Positions 1-10,611 of a stretch of 64,000 bases of DNA are shown piece by piece. The DNA lies in assembly GCA_027943335.1 (NCBI GenBank), contig BSBK01000871.1, forward strand, positions 880,501-944,500, written 5' to 3'. Under the pieces are notes generated by a model. The model saw only the letters and a list, made by a program, of their open reading frames with translations. It was not told where the DNA came from and ran no database searches. This DNA is from Chamaecyparis obtusa. Its lineage: Eukaryota; Streptophyta; Pinopsida; Cupressales; Cupressaceae. Numbering within the stretch: position 1 is the first letter of the stretch; each line of letters opens with the position of its first letter. Made by a program: the position numbers and the translations under genes.

Positions 1-390
1 TTGGGAGTAATGAGGTAGGGATATTCTTGATGTTATTATTGTCATGTAGGTCAGGAATTGGGAATGGAAAGGGAAAAGTAGGTCTTTTCATCCTTGGTGG
101 TCCTCGTGGGTTACCTCTCAGCTGATAAACTATATGGGAAAGATGATTATTATATGGGTCCTAGTTGTTAAAAGCTTGTAGATTATTCAAATGTTGAATG
201 AGGGGATTAAGGTCATCTAGCTCAGCAGATAGGTTCAAATTTAATTCTAAGGAAGAAGATGAGGTAACTAAGTCTTGGACAACATCCACATATGGTTCTT
301 CTTCTTGGAAAAGGTCTGGTTCAATTTATTAGATATCTAATCTTCCAAGAAGGAATCTTCTAAATTGATCTATTCTTCTATGTATATGGA
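1..390 (-). pseudogene. Retroelement gag N-terminal fragment, cut by window edge
   Basis: Read on the minus strand from about 326 down to base 1, one frame stays open for about 108 codons with a single TAG. It encodes acidic then proline-rich residues, including EEEPYVDVVQDL, a run of four serines, and a tail PRGPPRMKRPTFPFPFP. Two adjacent stops precede it, and the frame continues upstream of them with basic residues (RRIDQFRRFLLGRL). It lies just downstream of a PBS-like site and an LTR-like boundary near 528, which is where gag starts in an LTR element. I infer a gag N-terminus and could not place the family. No zinc knuckle or protease is visible before the window ends. Confidence 0.4.
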
Positions 391-527
391 AAAAAGTAAA
401 CCTAAACTAAGGAAAATATCAGAATACCAAATTCTAAGCTAAATGCTAGAAATTAAATTCAAACTCCTACTACCATTCCTTTAATAGGTTCTTAGTTTGA
501 CACCATCCTAGGAAATGACACCAAAAA

Positions 528-1273
528 TGTAGTGTCCTTAATTAGGTTGATAACTAGTAACATATATTCCTTTACTCAAGGATCTAATATCACAACTGGT
601 AGTCATAATCTACTTAAGGACATCTTTTGATTGTCAACCCAGGGATATTAGGCTTGAAATGAGTATGAAAAGTATATGCACTAACTACCTATTTCAAAAA
701 TGTGTTCTTACTTGAAAATACCATGCAGGAATTGAAATTAATAGAAACAAACTTCAGATAACAAATAATTTTCAAAATGAAAACTAAACTCAGTCTTGAA
801 GACATGAATTACTCTATCCTTAGTGGCTACATGAATAATTGATAGCTCTATAATTCTGCCAGCTGTAGGAACAGTCACACTGAAGTTCTAGGAAAATAAA
901 GTACAACTATTCTAATTGCAGAAATGGAAAAGACATATAGCTTCTGTAAGTGGGCCCCCTTAGGTAGTGTGTCATGTACACAATAGATTAAATTGCAAAC
1001 TCCATGAAATTATTTTATTGAATTGAAATTGAAAAGTACATTTCTCACAACTTGCAACTTGCAACTAAAGCTAATACACTAGTAATATTTTTTCAGCCCT
1101 CCTTTGAAGGAGAATGAAGCTATTTATTTAGAACTGAAACCTAACAACTAACTAACCTTTCCCACAAAAATGGGAAACCTGTATTACAACTCAACCTTTA
1201 CATTGAAAAGTGGACACAAGAGAGAAAACTGAGTCAAATTAGTTTGAAAGAATTAATGCACCACTATCCTACA
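528..1273 (-). mobile_element. Candidate 5' LTR of the element running off the left edge
   Basis: The block begins TGTAGTGTCC and ends CACTATCCTACA, so it has TG/CA ends and related terminal words. On the minus strand its inner end is followed by TTTTTGGTGTCATTTCC, which has the TGG start expected of a tRNA-primed PBS, and then by the gag-like frame. The second LTR would lie outside the window, so neither the length nor a target duplication can be confirmed. The outer end at 1273 is my best guess. Confidence 0.35.
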
Positions 1274-2485
1274 TTTGTGTGTCATCAAGGAACCTTTTGT
1301 TGGATTCTTGGAATACTCCCCTTGCATGGCAAGTAACTCCTTAGCTATCTCCTTGTTTCTTGCTACTGAGCCGGTCTTATTTGAATGAATCCCACAATGA
1401 TCTAGTGAAGGCTAAATCTTCTCCTTGAGACTTGGTACCTGCAATAACTAACAACTATTTCTAGAAAGAAGGGTCACCTCAACACATCCAACTCATTAAA
1501 TGATCCATTATCTCATTTATACATTCATTAGGTATTAACTTCTATTAAACAATGTCTCACATATGGTTGTATGAAGGTAAACAATAGTGACCGTAGGAAA
1601 GACATTTTATCTCATAGAGTCACAAGGCACACATCTTTCATCAAACTAATAAAACATCAAGAAATAACTATGGAAATACTATCAAAGAATTATCATAATA
1701 AGTTTTTCATATCAAACATAAAAGTCCATATATAACTTCCATAATCACTACTTAATGTCCAATTCAACATAAGAAAAGATATAAAGATACTAAAAAAATA
1801 GCCCAAAACATGCCAAAAGCTAGGCTCATCAAGCCTTACCCAAGAAATTTTCCTCCAACCATAGAATGATGATCCCTTGCACACCTTCTAACTAGAAGTG
1901 GTCCTATGCTTCATGAGGGTAAAGACAAAGGGCCAAACAAGCAACAACATCTAAGTCCTAGTGGTGTGTCCTACACCACCCAATCAACCATACAACTATA
2001 GATAAACCTATAACTATATATGACCATTAAAATTAGAGTATGAACTTTAAAATACAATGAAATAACTTGATGCAAGAAGATACTACTCCATCACTTTTTC
2101 AAATATTTTGAAATAATGACAGTTATAAAGAAAGTGTAATTGTCTGCTCAAACACCTCTACTTGACTTGGAAATCAATAGTCATCCTATGGTTACAACTT
2201 AGTTAACTCCAAGACTATTTATTCATCTAACTTTCATGTAGATTTAAACTAAATTTAAAATACTCCCTTAAGTTGATAAATGACTTAATAATTGCATTCA
2301 TAGTGCTAACAAGGAACTCTAATTAAGTGTTCTTGCATTTTATGGTTCTTGGGTATTGCCATATGTTCACATGTCTTTACGATAATACAAGATATTTTAA
2401 ACTAAGTCTCATAGCATATTTTAACTCTTAATTAGTCATAGTACATGCAAATAATATCACCCATCACATACTCATGACTTGCTGA
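1274..2485. other. Unassigned AT-rich DNA
   Basis: No coding frame, tandem repeat or element end that I recognise. A short minus-strand open frame at 1693-1884 has no family features. Confidence 0.5.
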
Positions 2486-3317
2486 CGATGTAGGGTACTC
2501 CCCTAAAATACCCAAAATACATGTTCTCTTACACTATATGATGGTTACTTCACCCAATATTCATACATAGGATAACAAAGAGAATAAATCTTGAAATTAC
2601 AAGAAATAACTTACCTTTTATTTTTTAATGATATGAAAACTCATGCATGCTCTTCTATTTCTATAAAGTGCAATATACATTCTTCAATTAAAAAATGTTA
2701 GCCACGTCGGCTGTACAACTTTACAAGATGGAGATACAATCTATTCTTCTACACTCCTTACTACTCCTCTTTACCTATGATGAGAAGAACTCAACTTTGA
2801 ATGAACAACCTTTAGCACAAGCCTCCCTTGTATAGAATCCTTCTTAGAAATCCCAGTCCTCTTGACCAAAAACACATGGGTATCAATAATAGAAACAAAT
2901 AGCCAATAGTTAACCTTTCAACTTCCTTAGGAGACTATAAAAAGAGATGTATTTTCAATTTCCCCTTGTGGGTGCCTAAAAATTTATCTTTTCCCATTTT
3001 TATGTAAGTATTCAATAAATACGAGTGCATGACTCTTCCCCTTCCTTGTTGCATGTTAAGAAGGGAACTTCTATGTTATTTTCATTATAACTGATAAAAA
3101 AATGCATCCCTTATTATAAAATACAATTTCCTTTATACATATGTCATAAATATTAAATATTTTTCAGCCTCCTATGTCATTTTGGACACTTTATTAGGTA
3201 TATAAAGACCTATAGATGTTTACATTTATTTTATATAGCCTAACCTTAATATAAAATGAAAAAAACATTTTTTTGGTTGATGCAAGATTGCTTGTGGACA
3301 TAGATGATCCCACATCA
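2486..3317 (-). repeat. 3' LTR of the 3.1-kb element
   Basis: Direct repeat of 4780-5593 along its whole length, for example the shared stretches ATGTTCTCTTACA and GGTTACTTCACCCAA. The start is mutated from TG to CG. Confidence 0.7.
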
Positions 3318-3708
3318 AACATGTCAAGTAGGAAACATTTTGTGAGAAGGACTCACAAAATGGAGTGGAGTAGTTAAACTACTCTTTTAGGTTGTTGGAA
3401 ACCTATAGAAAACACCACCACTGATAATAAAAAGATGGCTTCTTTCTCCACCTCTTCCAACACTTATTTGGGACACTTGTTGACCTCCTCCACCAACAAC
3501 TCTCTCTTCTCCTCCTCAAAATACTCTCTACTCTACTCTACTTCTTTGTGGAATCTTGTCTACCATAAACACATCCGCTAATATCTTACAACATCCTCAA
3601 CATTCTCTACACACAAACACTTAACACCCACATGAAAATTTGTAATTGCACTCTCTCCTATTTTCAACCTTATAAACAATGGTAAATTGAACTCAATGTA
3701 TTTGTATT

Positions 3709-4200
3709 TTACCTCATTATCTTCATTTCCCCAACATCCTCTTCATTCTCATCTTTATCATCTACAACATTTTCACATTCCACTAGTATAGACACATCTT
3801 CTTTATCCTCTTCACTCATTGCAGCTATAACTTTCTCTATTATTTCATGGAACAAGTGTTCAATCATCTCAATCTCTTCCTCAAGTGACTCTTTATCTTT
3901 ATCAAGTTCCTCATTAAACACTATAATTTTAAGTATCACTAAATACTCTATCTTGACATTATGCTCATATGTTGCATCTGTGTAGTCCAATGGACATTTT
4001 TCCACAGTTGAAAATTTCCCTTTTCTTATCTCCTTTATCTCCTCCCAGACATCTTGCACTTCTTGCCTCATATTTTTTGCTTCCTTCTCAAATATAATTA
4101 TACATCTCTTTTTACTCCCCTTCTCCAATAGACGGATTGTCAAAACCCAACCAATCACAAACCCATGATTTTTGTTTATTTTCTCCACCAATGGCTTCAA
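3709..4200 (-). CDS. 163-residue acidic protein of unknown function inside the 3.1-kb element
   Basis: This is the only substantial frame in the internal region and has the same sense as the element. The N-terminal third is basic (KINKNHGF, GSKKRC). Residues about 40-60 are a charged helix (KEAKNMRQEVQDVWEEIKEI). From about residue 98 on it is strongly acidic and likely coiled coil (ELDKDKESLEEEIEMIEHL), ending in a D/E-rich stretch. There is no zinc knuckle and no motif of gag, protease, RT or integrase. It could be a captured host exon, a highly diverged gag, or a chance open frame. Its length without a stop in AT-rich DNA argues mildly against chance. I do not recognise the family. Confidence 0.4.
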   Translation of the reverse strand: MKPLVEKINKNHGFVIGWVLTIRLLEKGSKKRCIIIFEKEAKNMRQEVQDVWEEIKEIRKGKFSTVEKCPLDYTDATYEHNVKIEYLVILKIIVFNEELDKDKESLEEEIEMIEHLFHEIIEKVIAAMSEEDKEDVSILVECENVVDDKDENEEDVGEMKIMR

Positions 4201-4779
4201 GTATCTTTATCTCTCTCAAATGAAAGACCCCTCCACACCTACACCAGTCTCTTGAGCTCCTCTTAAAATCTCACCGATTCACTCTCTTCACACCTTCAAG
4301 CTCTGAATTGACCAGGATTTCACACACCTGTAGTGATACTTTTTAACCCTCTACAGTTGCTTCTCAACTTCACATGCAAACTAACTCATGGTTAGTAATC
4401 AATTTACACTACTCCACTATCCACCCTTAGGTCTTGTTGTAGAGTACCTCACGTTTGGAAATTTTTCCACACTCTTAGAAAAAATTTCTTAACAACTTCT
4501 CTACATAGATCTTCTTGCAACTTGTTCAGACATCTACAACAAACTCACATACATCTATCCTCTACCCAAATCTTCTTTTTGAAAGACACACCTATCATTT
4601 CCGCTACCCACTCGATCTTAGTGGAGGAAATATATGAACCTTCTACCCAACTTCAATCTCTATTAGAGGACCACCAACATTCTCTCATAAAAATTTCATC
4701 CAACCCAAGGCCTTGGTGTAGATTGCATTACATTTGGAAATCTATTTACATACTTAAGATCTCTAGCTCTAATACCATT

Positions 4780-5593
4780 TGATGTAGGGTACTCTGATAA
4801 CACACCCAAGACACATGTTCTCTTACATTATATAAGGGTTACTTCACCCAACATTCATGCATAGCATAACAAAGAGAATAATTCATAAAATTGCAAGAAA
4901 TAGCTTACCTTTTATTTCTCAATGATATAAAAATTCACACATACTCTTGTATTTTAATAAAATGTAATACACATTCTTCAATTAAAAAATACTAGCCACC
5001 TAGGATTTTTAACTTTGCAAGATGGAGATACAAGGTATTCTTATACACTCCTTACTACTCCTCTTTATCGATGATGAGAAGAACTCAACTCTAAATAAAT
5101 AACCTCTATCCCAAGCCTCCCTTTTCTATAATTGTTGTCTCTGGGAAATCCCATTGCCCCTCTTGATCAACAGCATATGGCTATCAATAATAGAAACACA
5201 TAGACAACATATGACCTTTCAATTTCCCTAGGAGGTCATCAAAAGAGATGTATTTTCAATTTTCCCAAGAGGGTGCCTAAAAATGTGTATTTTCCAAATT
5301 TTATGTAACTATTCAATAAACATGAGTGCATGACTCTTCTCCTTCCTTTCTCCCATGTCAAGAAGGGTATTTATGTGATTTTTGCATTATAAATGATAGA
5401 AAAAGTTGTCCCTTATTGAAAATACAATTGCATAAAAATAGTCCATAATTATTAAATATTTTTTAACCTCGTATATCATTTTGGACACTTTATTAAGTAT
5501 ATGGAGACCTTTAGATGCTTGCATTTATGAAAATGAAAAATATTTTTTTTGGATAATGAAAGATTACCTACTGACATGGATGCTCCTACATCA
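4780..5593 (-). repeat. 5' LTR of the 3.1-kb element
   Basis: Direct repeat of 2486-3317 with intact TG/CA ends. The primer binding site lies immediately inside its left edge at 4766-4777, separated by two bases. Confidence 0.7.
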
Positions 5594-6060
5594 GGTGATT
5601 GTCTTTACAACTTGCAAAGGTAGAAGCCTTACTATTTTTAACAAAATAACTTCACCTAAACTCATAATTTTACTATGGCCTCTATTTGGTCTTAGAATAA
5701 TATTTAGAGTATAGAGTTATTAAAGACTCATTATATTATTAAAATATTTTAGAACCAAAATAAGCCTTATAAATATTGGTTTATTTGTCACATCCCCATT
5801 AGGTGCATCCAAAATGGATCTTGAGAGATAAAATTTATTAAATAAATAGTAAACTATTCATAAATTTAACATAGTACATTTCCAATTAAAATAGGCATGG
5901 CCTACAACATGGGCTAGATGTGGGCATTTAATCAGAGAGGATAGAGGAATGTAAAATTCAATGATTAGGTCTACTTACAATTATGGGGAATTTATGATAG
6001 GACACTGGCAAGAAAAAAGAAGAATTTGGCTTTACTACCACCATTTTTTCATTTGGATAA
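5594..6060. other. Unassigned
   Basis: No recognisable feature between the LTR element and the PPR remnant. Confidence 0.5.
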
Positions 6061-6064
6061 TCAT

Positions 6065-6205
6065 GGAAGTTGGAGACCATATTTATTTTAGGCATTTTGT
6101 ATTTGTCGACATGCTTGGTCAATGCTTCCATACTTTGCATACATGTCTATCAGTGTTGCTATAGTGACACATGCCAAAGCCTTCATTTTGGCACAAGTGG
6201 TGGGG
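6065..6205 (-). pseudogene. Pentatricopeptide-repeat (PPR) protein remnant
   Basis: The minus strand encodes CAKMKALACV followed by ATLIDMYAKYGSIDQACR. These match the conserved core of plant PLS-class PPR repeats, in which a Cys-Ala-Lys-Met stretch precedes a Leu-Ile-Asp-Met-Tyr-Ala-Lys block. About 20 residues later the match resumes in another frame as KMPKINMVS, the usual Asp-Lys-Met-Pro-x-x-Asn-x-Val-Ser continuation, so one frameshift is present. Residues normally between CAKM-AL and ATLIDMY are missing, which suggests an internal deletion. Intact members are organelle RNA-binding and editing factors; this ~140-bp piece cannot work. The 5S-like array starts about 90 bp further on. Confidence 0.75.
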
Positions 6206-6448
6206 GGAGGGAAATGTTGATAAATTTTATGGAAACCAGTCATAAAACTCCAATTAAATTTATTTTTGGAAGGCATAGAAAAGTACCAAGTAATGGGAAT
6301 TGTGATATTTCTATTAGAATTCAACTGTGTAGCTTTCGAGTCAAACTCATTAACCCATGTTTCATGAGTAGTGGTTCACAAGAACCCATCTCTCATTAGA
6401 ATGATTGGAACACTTAACACTTGTTGAATCTAGGTGATGTTCATAGAG

Positions 6449-7268
6449 GTGAAGCACCAAGACTTTTAGGGAGGTCAACCATATAGAGATGAAGCACCAA
6501 GACTTTTAGGGAGGTCACCCATCCCAGTACTACTCTAGCTCAAGTACACTTAATTAAAGAGTTTCCTCCATGTTTAATCCCACTTTGTTTGCAACCACAT
6601 TTGTAAAACCTTTAGCAAGTGTTGTGCCTTATGAACCATTCATTATAAAATCCCTTCAGCTCATCATTTGACAAGTAGGAGATATTTTCCACATCAAGTC
6701 AAATTATGATATTGCTATCAGCATTCAACTGTGTAGTTTTTGAGTCAAACTCATTAAACCATGTTTCCTGATTAGTGGTTCACAAGAACCCATCTCTCAT
6801 GAGAATGTATGGAACACTTAGAAATAGTTGCATATAGGTGATTCTTACAGAGGTGAATCAATGAGACTTCTCAAGAGGACACCCATCCCAGTATTACTCC
6901 AACTCAAGTGCACTTAACTACGTAGTTTCCTTCATGGTTAAGCACACTTTTCTTACAACCTTGTTTCAAAAACCTTCTTCAAGTTTTGTGCCTTATTAAC
7001 CATTCATTAGAAATAACTAGGAGATATTTTCCACAACAAGTCAAATTATAATATTTCTATTAGGATTAACCTATGTAGTTTTTTAGTCAAACTCATTGAT
7101 CCATATTTCATGAGTAGTGGCTCATAATAACCTATCTCTCATGATAATGAATGGAACACTCAACACTCATTGCATCTAGGTGATGCTCATAGAGGTGAAA
7201 CATTGGAACTTCTTGGGAAGTCACCCATCCCAATACTACTTCATCTCAAGTGTGCTTAACTACATAGT
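6449..7268 (-). pseudogene. Three inverted 5S-rRNA-like copies
   Basis: The reverse complements contain AGTTAAGTGTGCTTGAG-like and GGGATGGGTGACCTCC-like blocks. Copy 1 carries a ~40-bp local duplication: GAAGCACCAAGACTTTTAGG occurs at 6451-6470 and again at 6491-6510. The first ~45 bases of 5S rRNA are missing in every copy, so no functional rRNA could be made. Confidence 0.75.
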
Positions 7269-7474
7269 TGAATCATGGGTCAATGAATTTGACTTAAAAA
7301 ATACATAGTTTAATCTTGATACTTGAATATCACAATTTGACTTGCCATGGAAAATATATCCTAATTATCAATTGACGAGCTTAAGGGGATTTAAAATGAA
7401 TGGATCATAAGATACGAATCTTTCTAAATGTTTTTCAAATTAGATTGTAAGAAAACTGGGATTAACCATAGGGG

Positions 7475-9352
7475 AAAATATGTAGTTAAGCGTGCTTGAG
7501 CTGGAGTAGTACTAGGATGGGTGACCTCCTGGTAAGTCTCGATGCTTCACACTTGTCAAAATCACCTAGATGAAATGAATGATAATTTTTCCATTAATTA
7601 TCATAAGAGACATGTTCTTGTGAACCAGTACTCATGAAACATGGGTCAATGAGTTTGACTCAAAAACTGCATAGTTGAATCCTGATAGCAATATCACAAT
7701 TTGAATTGCTATGGAAATTATCTCCTACTTATCAATTGATGATCTTAAGGGTATTTTTAATTAATGGTTCATAAAGAAAAACACTTTTTAAAGGTTTTTC
7801 AAATGGGGTTGCAAGCAAAGTTGGCTTAACCATGGAGGAAACTCCATAGTTAAGTGTGCTTGAGCTAGAGTAGTTCTGGGATGGGTGACCTCTTGGGAAG
7901 TCTTGGTGCCTCACCTCTAGGAGCATCACCTAGATGCAATGGGTTCTAAGTGTTCCATTCATTCTCATAAGGGATGGGTTCTTGTGAACAACTACTAATG
8001 AAACATGGGTCAATGAGTTTGACTCCAAAACTACACAATTGAATCCTAATAGTAATCTCGCAATTTGACGTGTTGTGGAAAATATCTCCTACTTATCAAT
8101 TGATGAGCTTAAGGAGATTTCTAATGAATGGTTCATAAGGAAAACTACTTGCTAAAGGTTTCTCAAATGTGGTTGCAAGAAAAGTGGGCTTAACCATAGA
8201 TGAAACTTTTTAGTTAAGAGTGCTTGAGCTATAGAGTACTAGGTCGGTGACCTCCTGAGAAATATTAGTGCTTCACCTCTGTGAGAATCACCTAGATGCA
8301 ATGAATGATAAGTGTTACATTAATTCTCATGAGATATGGGTTCTTGTGAACCACTACTCATGAAACATGGGTCAATGATTTTGACTCAAAAACTACACAG
8401 TTGAATCCTGATAGCAATTTCAAAATTTGACTTGCTATGAAAAATATCTCCTACTTATCAATTGATTATCTTAATGGGATTTATAATTAATGGTTCATAA
8501 GGAAAAACACTTACTGAAGGTTTTTTGAATTGGGTTTCAAGAAAGGTGGGCTTAACCATGGAGGAAACTCCATAGTTAAGTGTACTTGAATTGGAATAGT
8601 ACTGAGATGGGTGATCTCCTGGGAAGTCTCAGTGCTTCACCTCTATGAGAATCATCTAGATTTAATGAGTGGTAAGTGTTCCATTTATTCTCATGAGAGA
8701 TGGGTTCTTGTGAACCAATACTCATGAAATATGGGTCAAAAAATACATAGTTGGACCCTGATAACAATATCAAAATTTGACTTGTTGTAGAAAAAATCTC
8801 CTACTTATCAATTGACAAGCTTAAGGGAATTTCTAATGAATATTTTACAAGGTACAAAACTTGTTGAAGGTTTCACAAATGGGGTTACAAGAGAAGTGGG
8901 CTTAACCATGGAGAAAAATTTGTATTTAAGTGCGCTTGAGCTGGAGTAGTACTGAGATGGCTGACCTTCTAGGAAGTCTTGGTGCCTCACCTCTATGAGA
9001 ATAACCTAGATGAAATGAGTGATAAGTTTTCCATTTATTCTCATGAGATATGGGTTCTTGTGAGCCACTACTCATGAAACATGGTTCAATGAGTTTGAAT
9101 AAAAAACTACATAGTTAAATTCAAATAGCAATATCACAATTTGAATTGCTATGGAAAATATCTCCTAAATATCAATTGTACTTAAGGGGATATCTAATGA
9201 ATGTTTCATATGTTACAAAACTTTATAAAGTTATTGCAAATGGGGTTACAAAAAAGAGTGGTCTTAACCATGGAGATAAACTCTTTTAGTTAAGCGCTCT
9301 TGAGATAGAGTAGTACTGAGATGGATGACCTCCCAAGAAGCCCTGATGCTTA
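7475..9352 (+). pseudogene. Six direct 5S-rRNA-like copies
   Basis: The best preserved core is at 7482-7552: TAGTTAAGCGTGCTTGAGCT, then GGAGTAGTACTAGGATGGGT, then GACCTCCTGGTAAGTC. This covers the box A, intermediate element and box C positions of the 5S internal control region with few changes. Upstream, AACTCCATAGTTAAG in copies 5 and 7 extends the match a little. The 5' ~45 bases are replaced by unrelated unit sequence. RNA polymerase III competence is possible but not shown. Confidence 0.78.
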
Positions 9353-9544
9353 ACCTTTGTGAGCATCACCTAGATGAAATGAGTGCTAAGTGTTCCATTC
9401 ATTCTCATGAGAGATGGGTTCTTGTGAACCACTAATCATTAAACATAGGTTAATGATTTTGAATAAAGAAATACACAATGGAATCCTGATAGAATTACCA
9501 CAATTTGACTTTCCATATAAATTATCTCCTACTTACCAAGTCAT

Positions 9545-10611
9545 GGAGATGCCAAAATCATAGAACAGTCTCTAAAAACCATGTAGGAACCCTATGGGGA
9601 AGATTTGTACCATTTTAGAACTTCAAATCAAGAAGTGAGTGGACAAACAGGTACAAGCATGAATCCTATAAACTCTAGGTTAGAAATTCATATACTTCCT
9701 TGTATTGTTGACTGAAATCTATGCTATGTTATTCTCTGTTATCAATGCATGTATCCAATCACACTTAAGTATTGGTTAATGAAGTTATTTAATATCTAGC
9801 ATGTTTAATTTTTCTATGTTAGAGAAATGCATTTTCATAATAGGTTGGGCTAAAAGTATAACACAATTACTTACTATGTTGATTCTCCCAAAAGCAATTT
9901 AGAATTGTGGTAATTTTTCTTGAGGGTATGGATTTACTATTTTTTAGACTAATCTAGGTACATATATAGATTAAAAAAACCTCTCAAGCATTGTTCCAAA
10001 ATGTTAACATAATTGTGACATTAAATTTGTGGTGTAGAATATTTAAGATAAAACCAAAACAATCTTGTTTATATGTCCAATATGGTTGAGTATGAAGAAA
10101 GAATGGTTTCTTATATTTGAAGTCACCACAATATAATCTTGAAGAAGGAAGTTTTAAGTACTATAATACATTACCATGGTTATTAGTAGTAGTTATAGGA
10201 CCATGATAGGTATTGAATTATGTAAATTCTTGGAAAAGGAAGCGTGGGGAAGATGTCTTCATCTAGTGGTATTAGAACCAAAAGGTATTAAACATATTTT
10301 AATATTACCAGTTGATATTACTGATAATCCACTTTGGAATTTGAGGGTAAAGGCTTAATAGGACTATCTTGATGATTGTCAATCTCTTAAATATAAGAAC
10401 CTTGATATGCGAATAAGGTTAAGTCTCCATGTCTATCATTAAAGATTTTTTTTTGCTTGATAATCATTAAGCATTATTAATAGCTAAGAATAATAATGAT
10501 TAACAATGGATCATGCATTTTATTTGATAATAATGAGTATGAAGTTGGTATTAATGCAAGAGGAATAGTATTGGTATCTCTGTATCTTATTAGTGTGAAT
10601 AAATAATGGTT
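9545..10611. other. Unassigned AT-rich DNA
   Basis: Nothing recognised between the 5S-like array and copia A. A 60-codon plus-strand frame at 10176-10358 has no family features. Confidence 0.5.

Larger units (their letters stand above)
2486..5593 (-). mobile_element. Complete 3.1-kb non-autonomous LTR retrotransposon
   Basis: Two direct repeats of about 830 and 814 bp (2486-3317 and 4780-5593) flank 1,462 bp. The repeats begin TGATGTAGGGTACTC (CG for TG in the left copy) and end CACATCA or TACATCA. Inside the right copy, at 4766-4777, the minus strand reads TGGTATTAGAGC, one base from the tRNA-iMet primer site TGGTATCAGAGC. This makes the right copy the 5' LTR and fixes the orientation. The flanking 5-mers GCTGA (2481-2485) and GGTGA (5594-5598) differ at one base and are probably the target duplication. 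The polypurine tract is not recognisable. No gag, protease, RT or integrase is encoded, so it must have moved with proteins supplied in trans. Confidence 0.72.
6295..9540. repeat. 5S-rRNA-derived ~360-bp tandem array with an internal orientation switch
   Basis: Nine copies of a roughly 360-bp unit. Each carries about 75 bp matching the 3' part of plant 5S rRNA from just before box A to near the 3' end. The rest of the unit is shared spacer, for example GATGGGTTCTTGTGAACCAC and CATGGGTCAATGAGTTTGAC. Copies 1-3 (5S-like cores near 6491-6569, 6852-6935, 7193-7268) lie on the minus strand. Copies 4-9 (7475-7552, 7838-7913, 8200-8274, 8562-8640, 8921-8990, 9278-9352) lie on the plus strand with start-to-start spacing of about 357-363 bp. 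The array may be decayed 5S rDNA, a satellite, or tandem LTRs of a Cassandra-type element with 5S sequence in its LTR. I found no primer site or internal domain for the last option. Confidence 0.82.

Noticed and set aside
6295..9540. Functional 5S rRNA genes
   Set aside because: All nine copies lack the first ~45 bases and vary in the core, so none can encode a working 5S rRNA.
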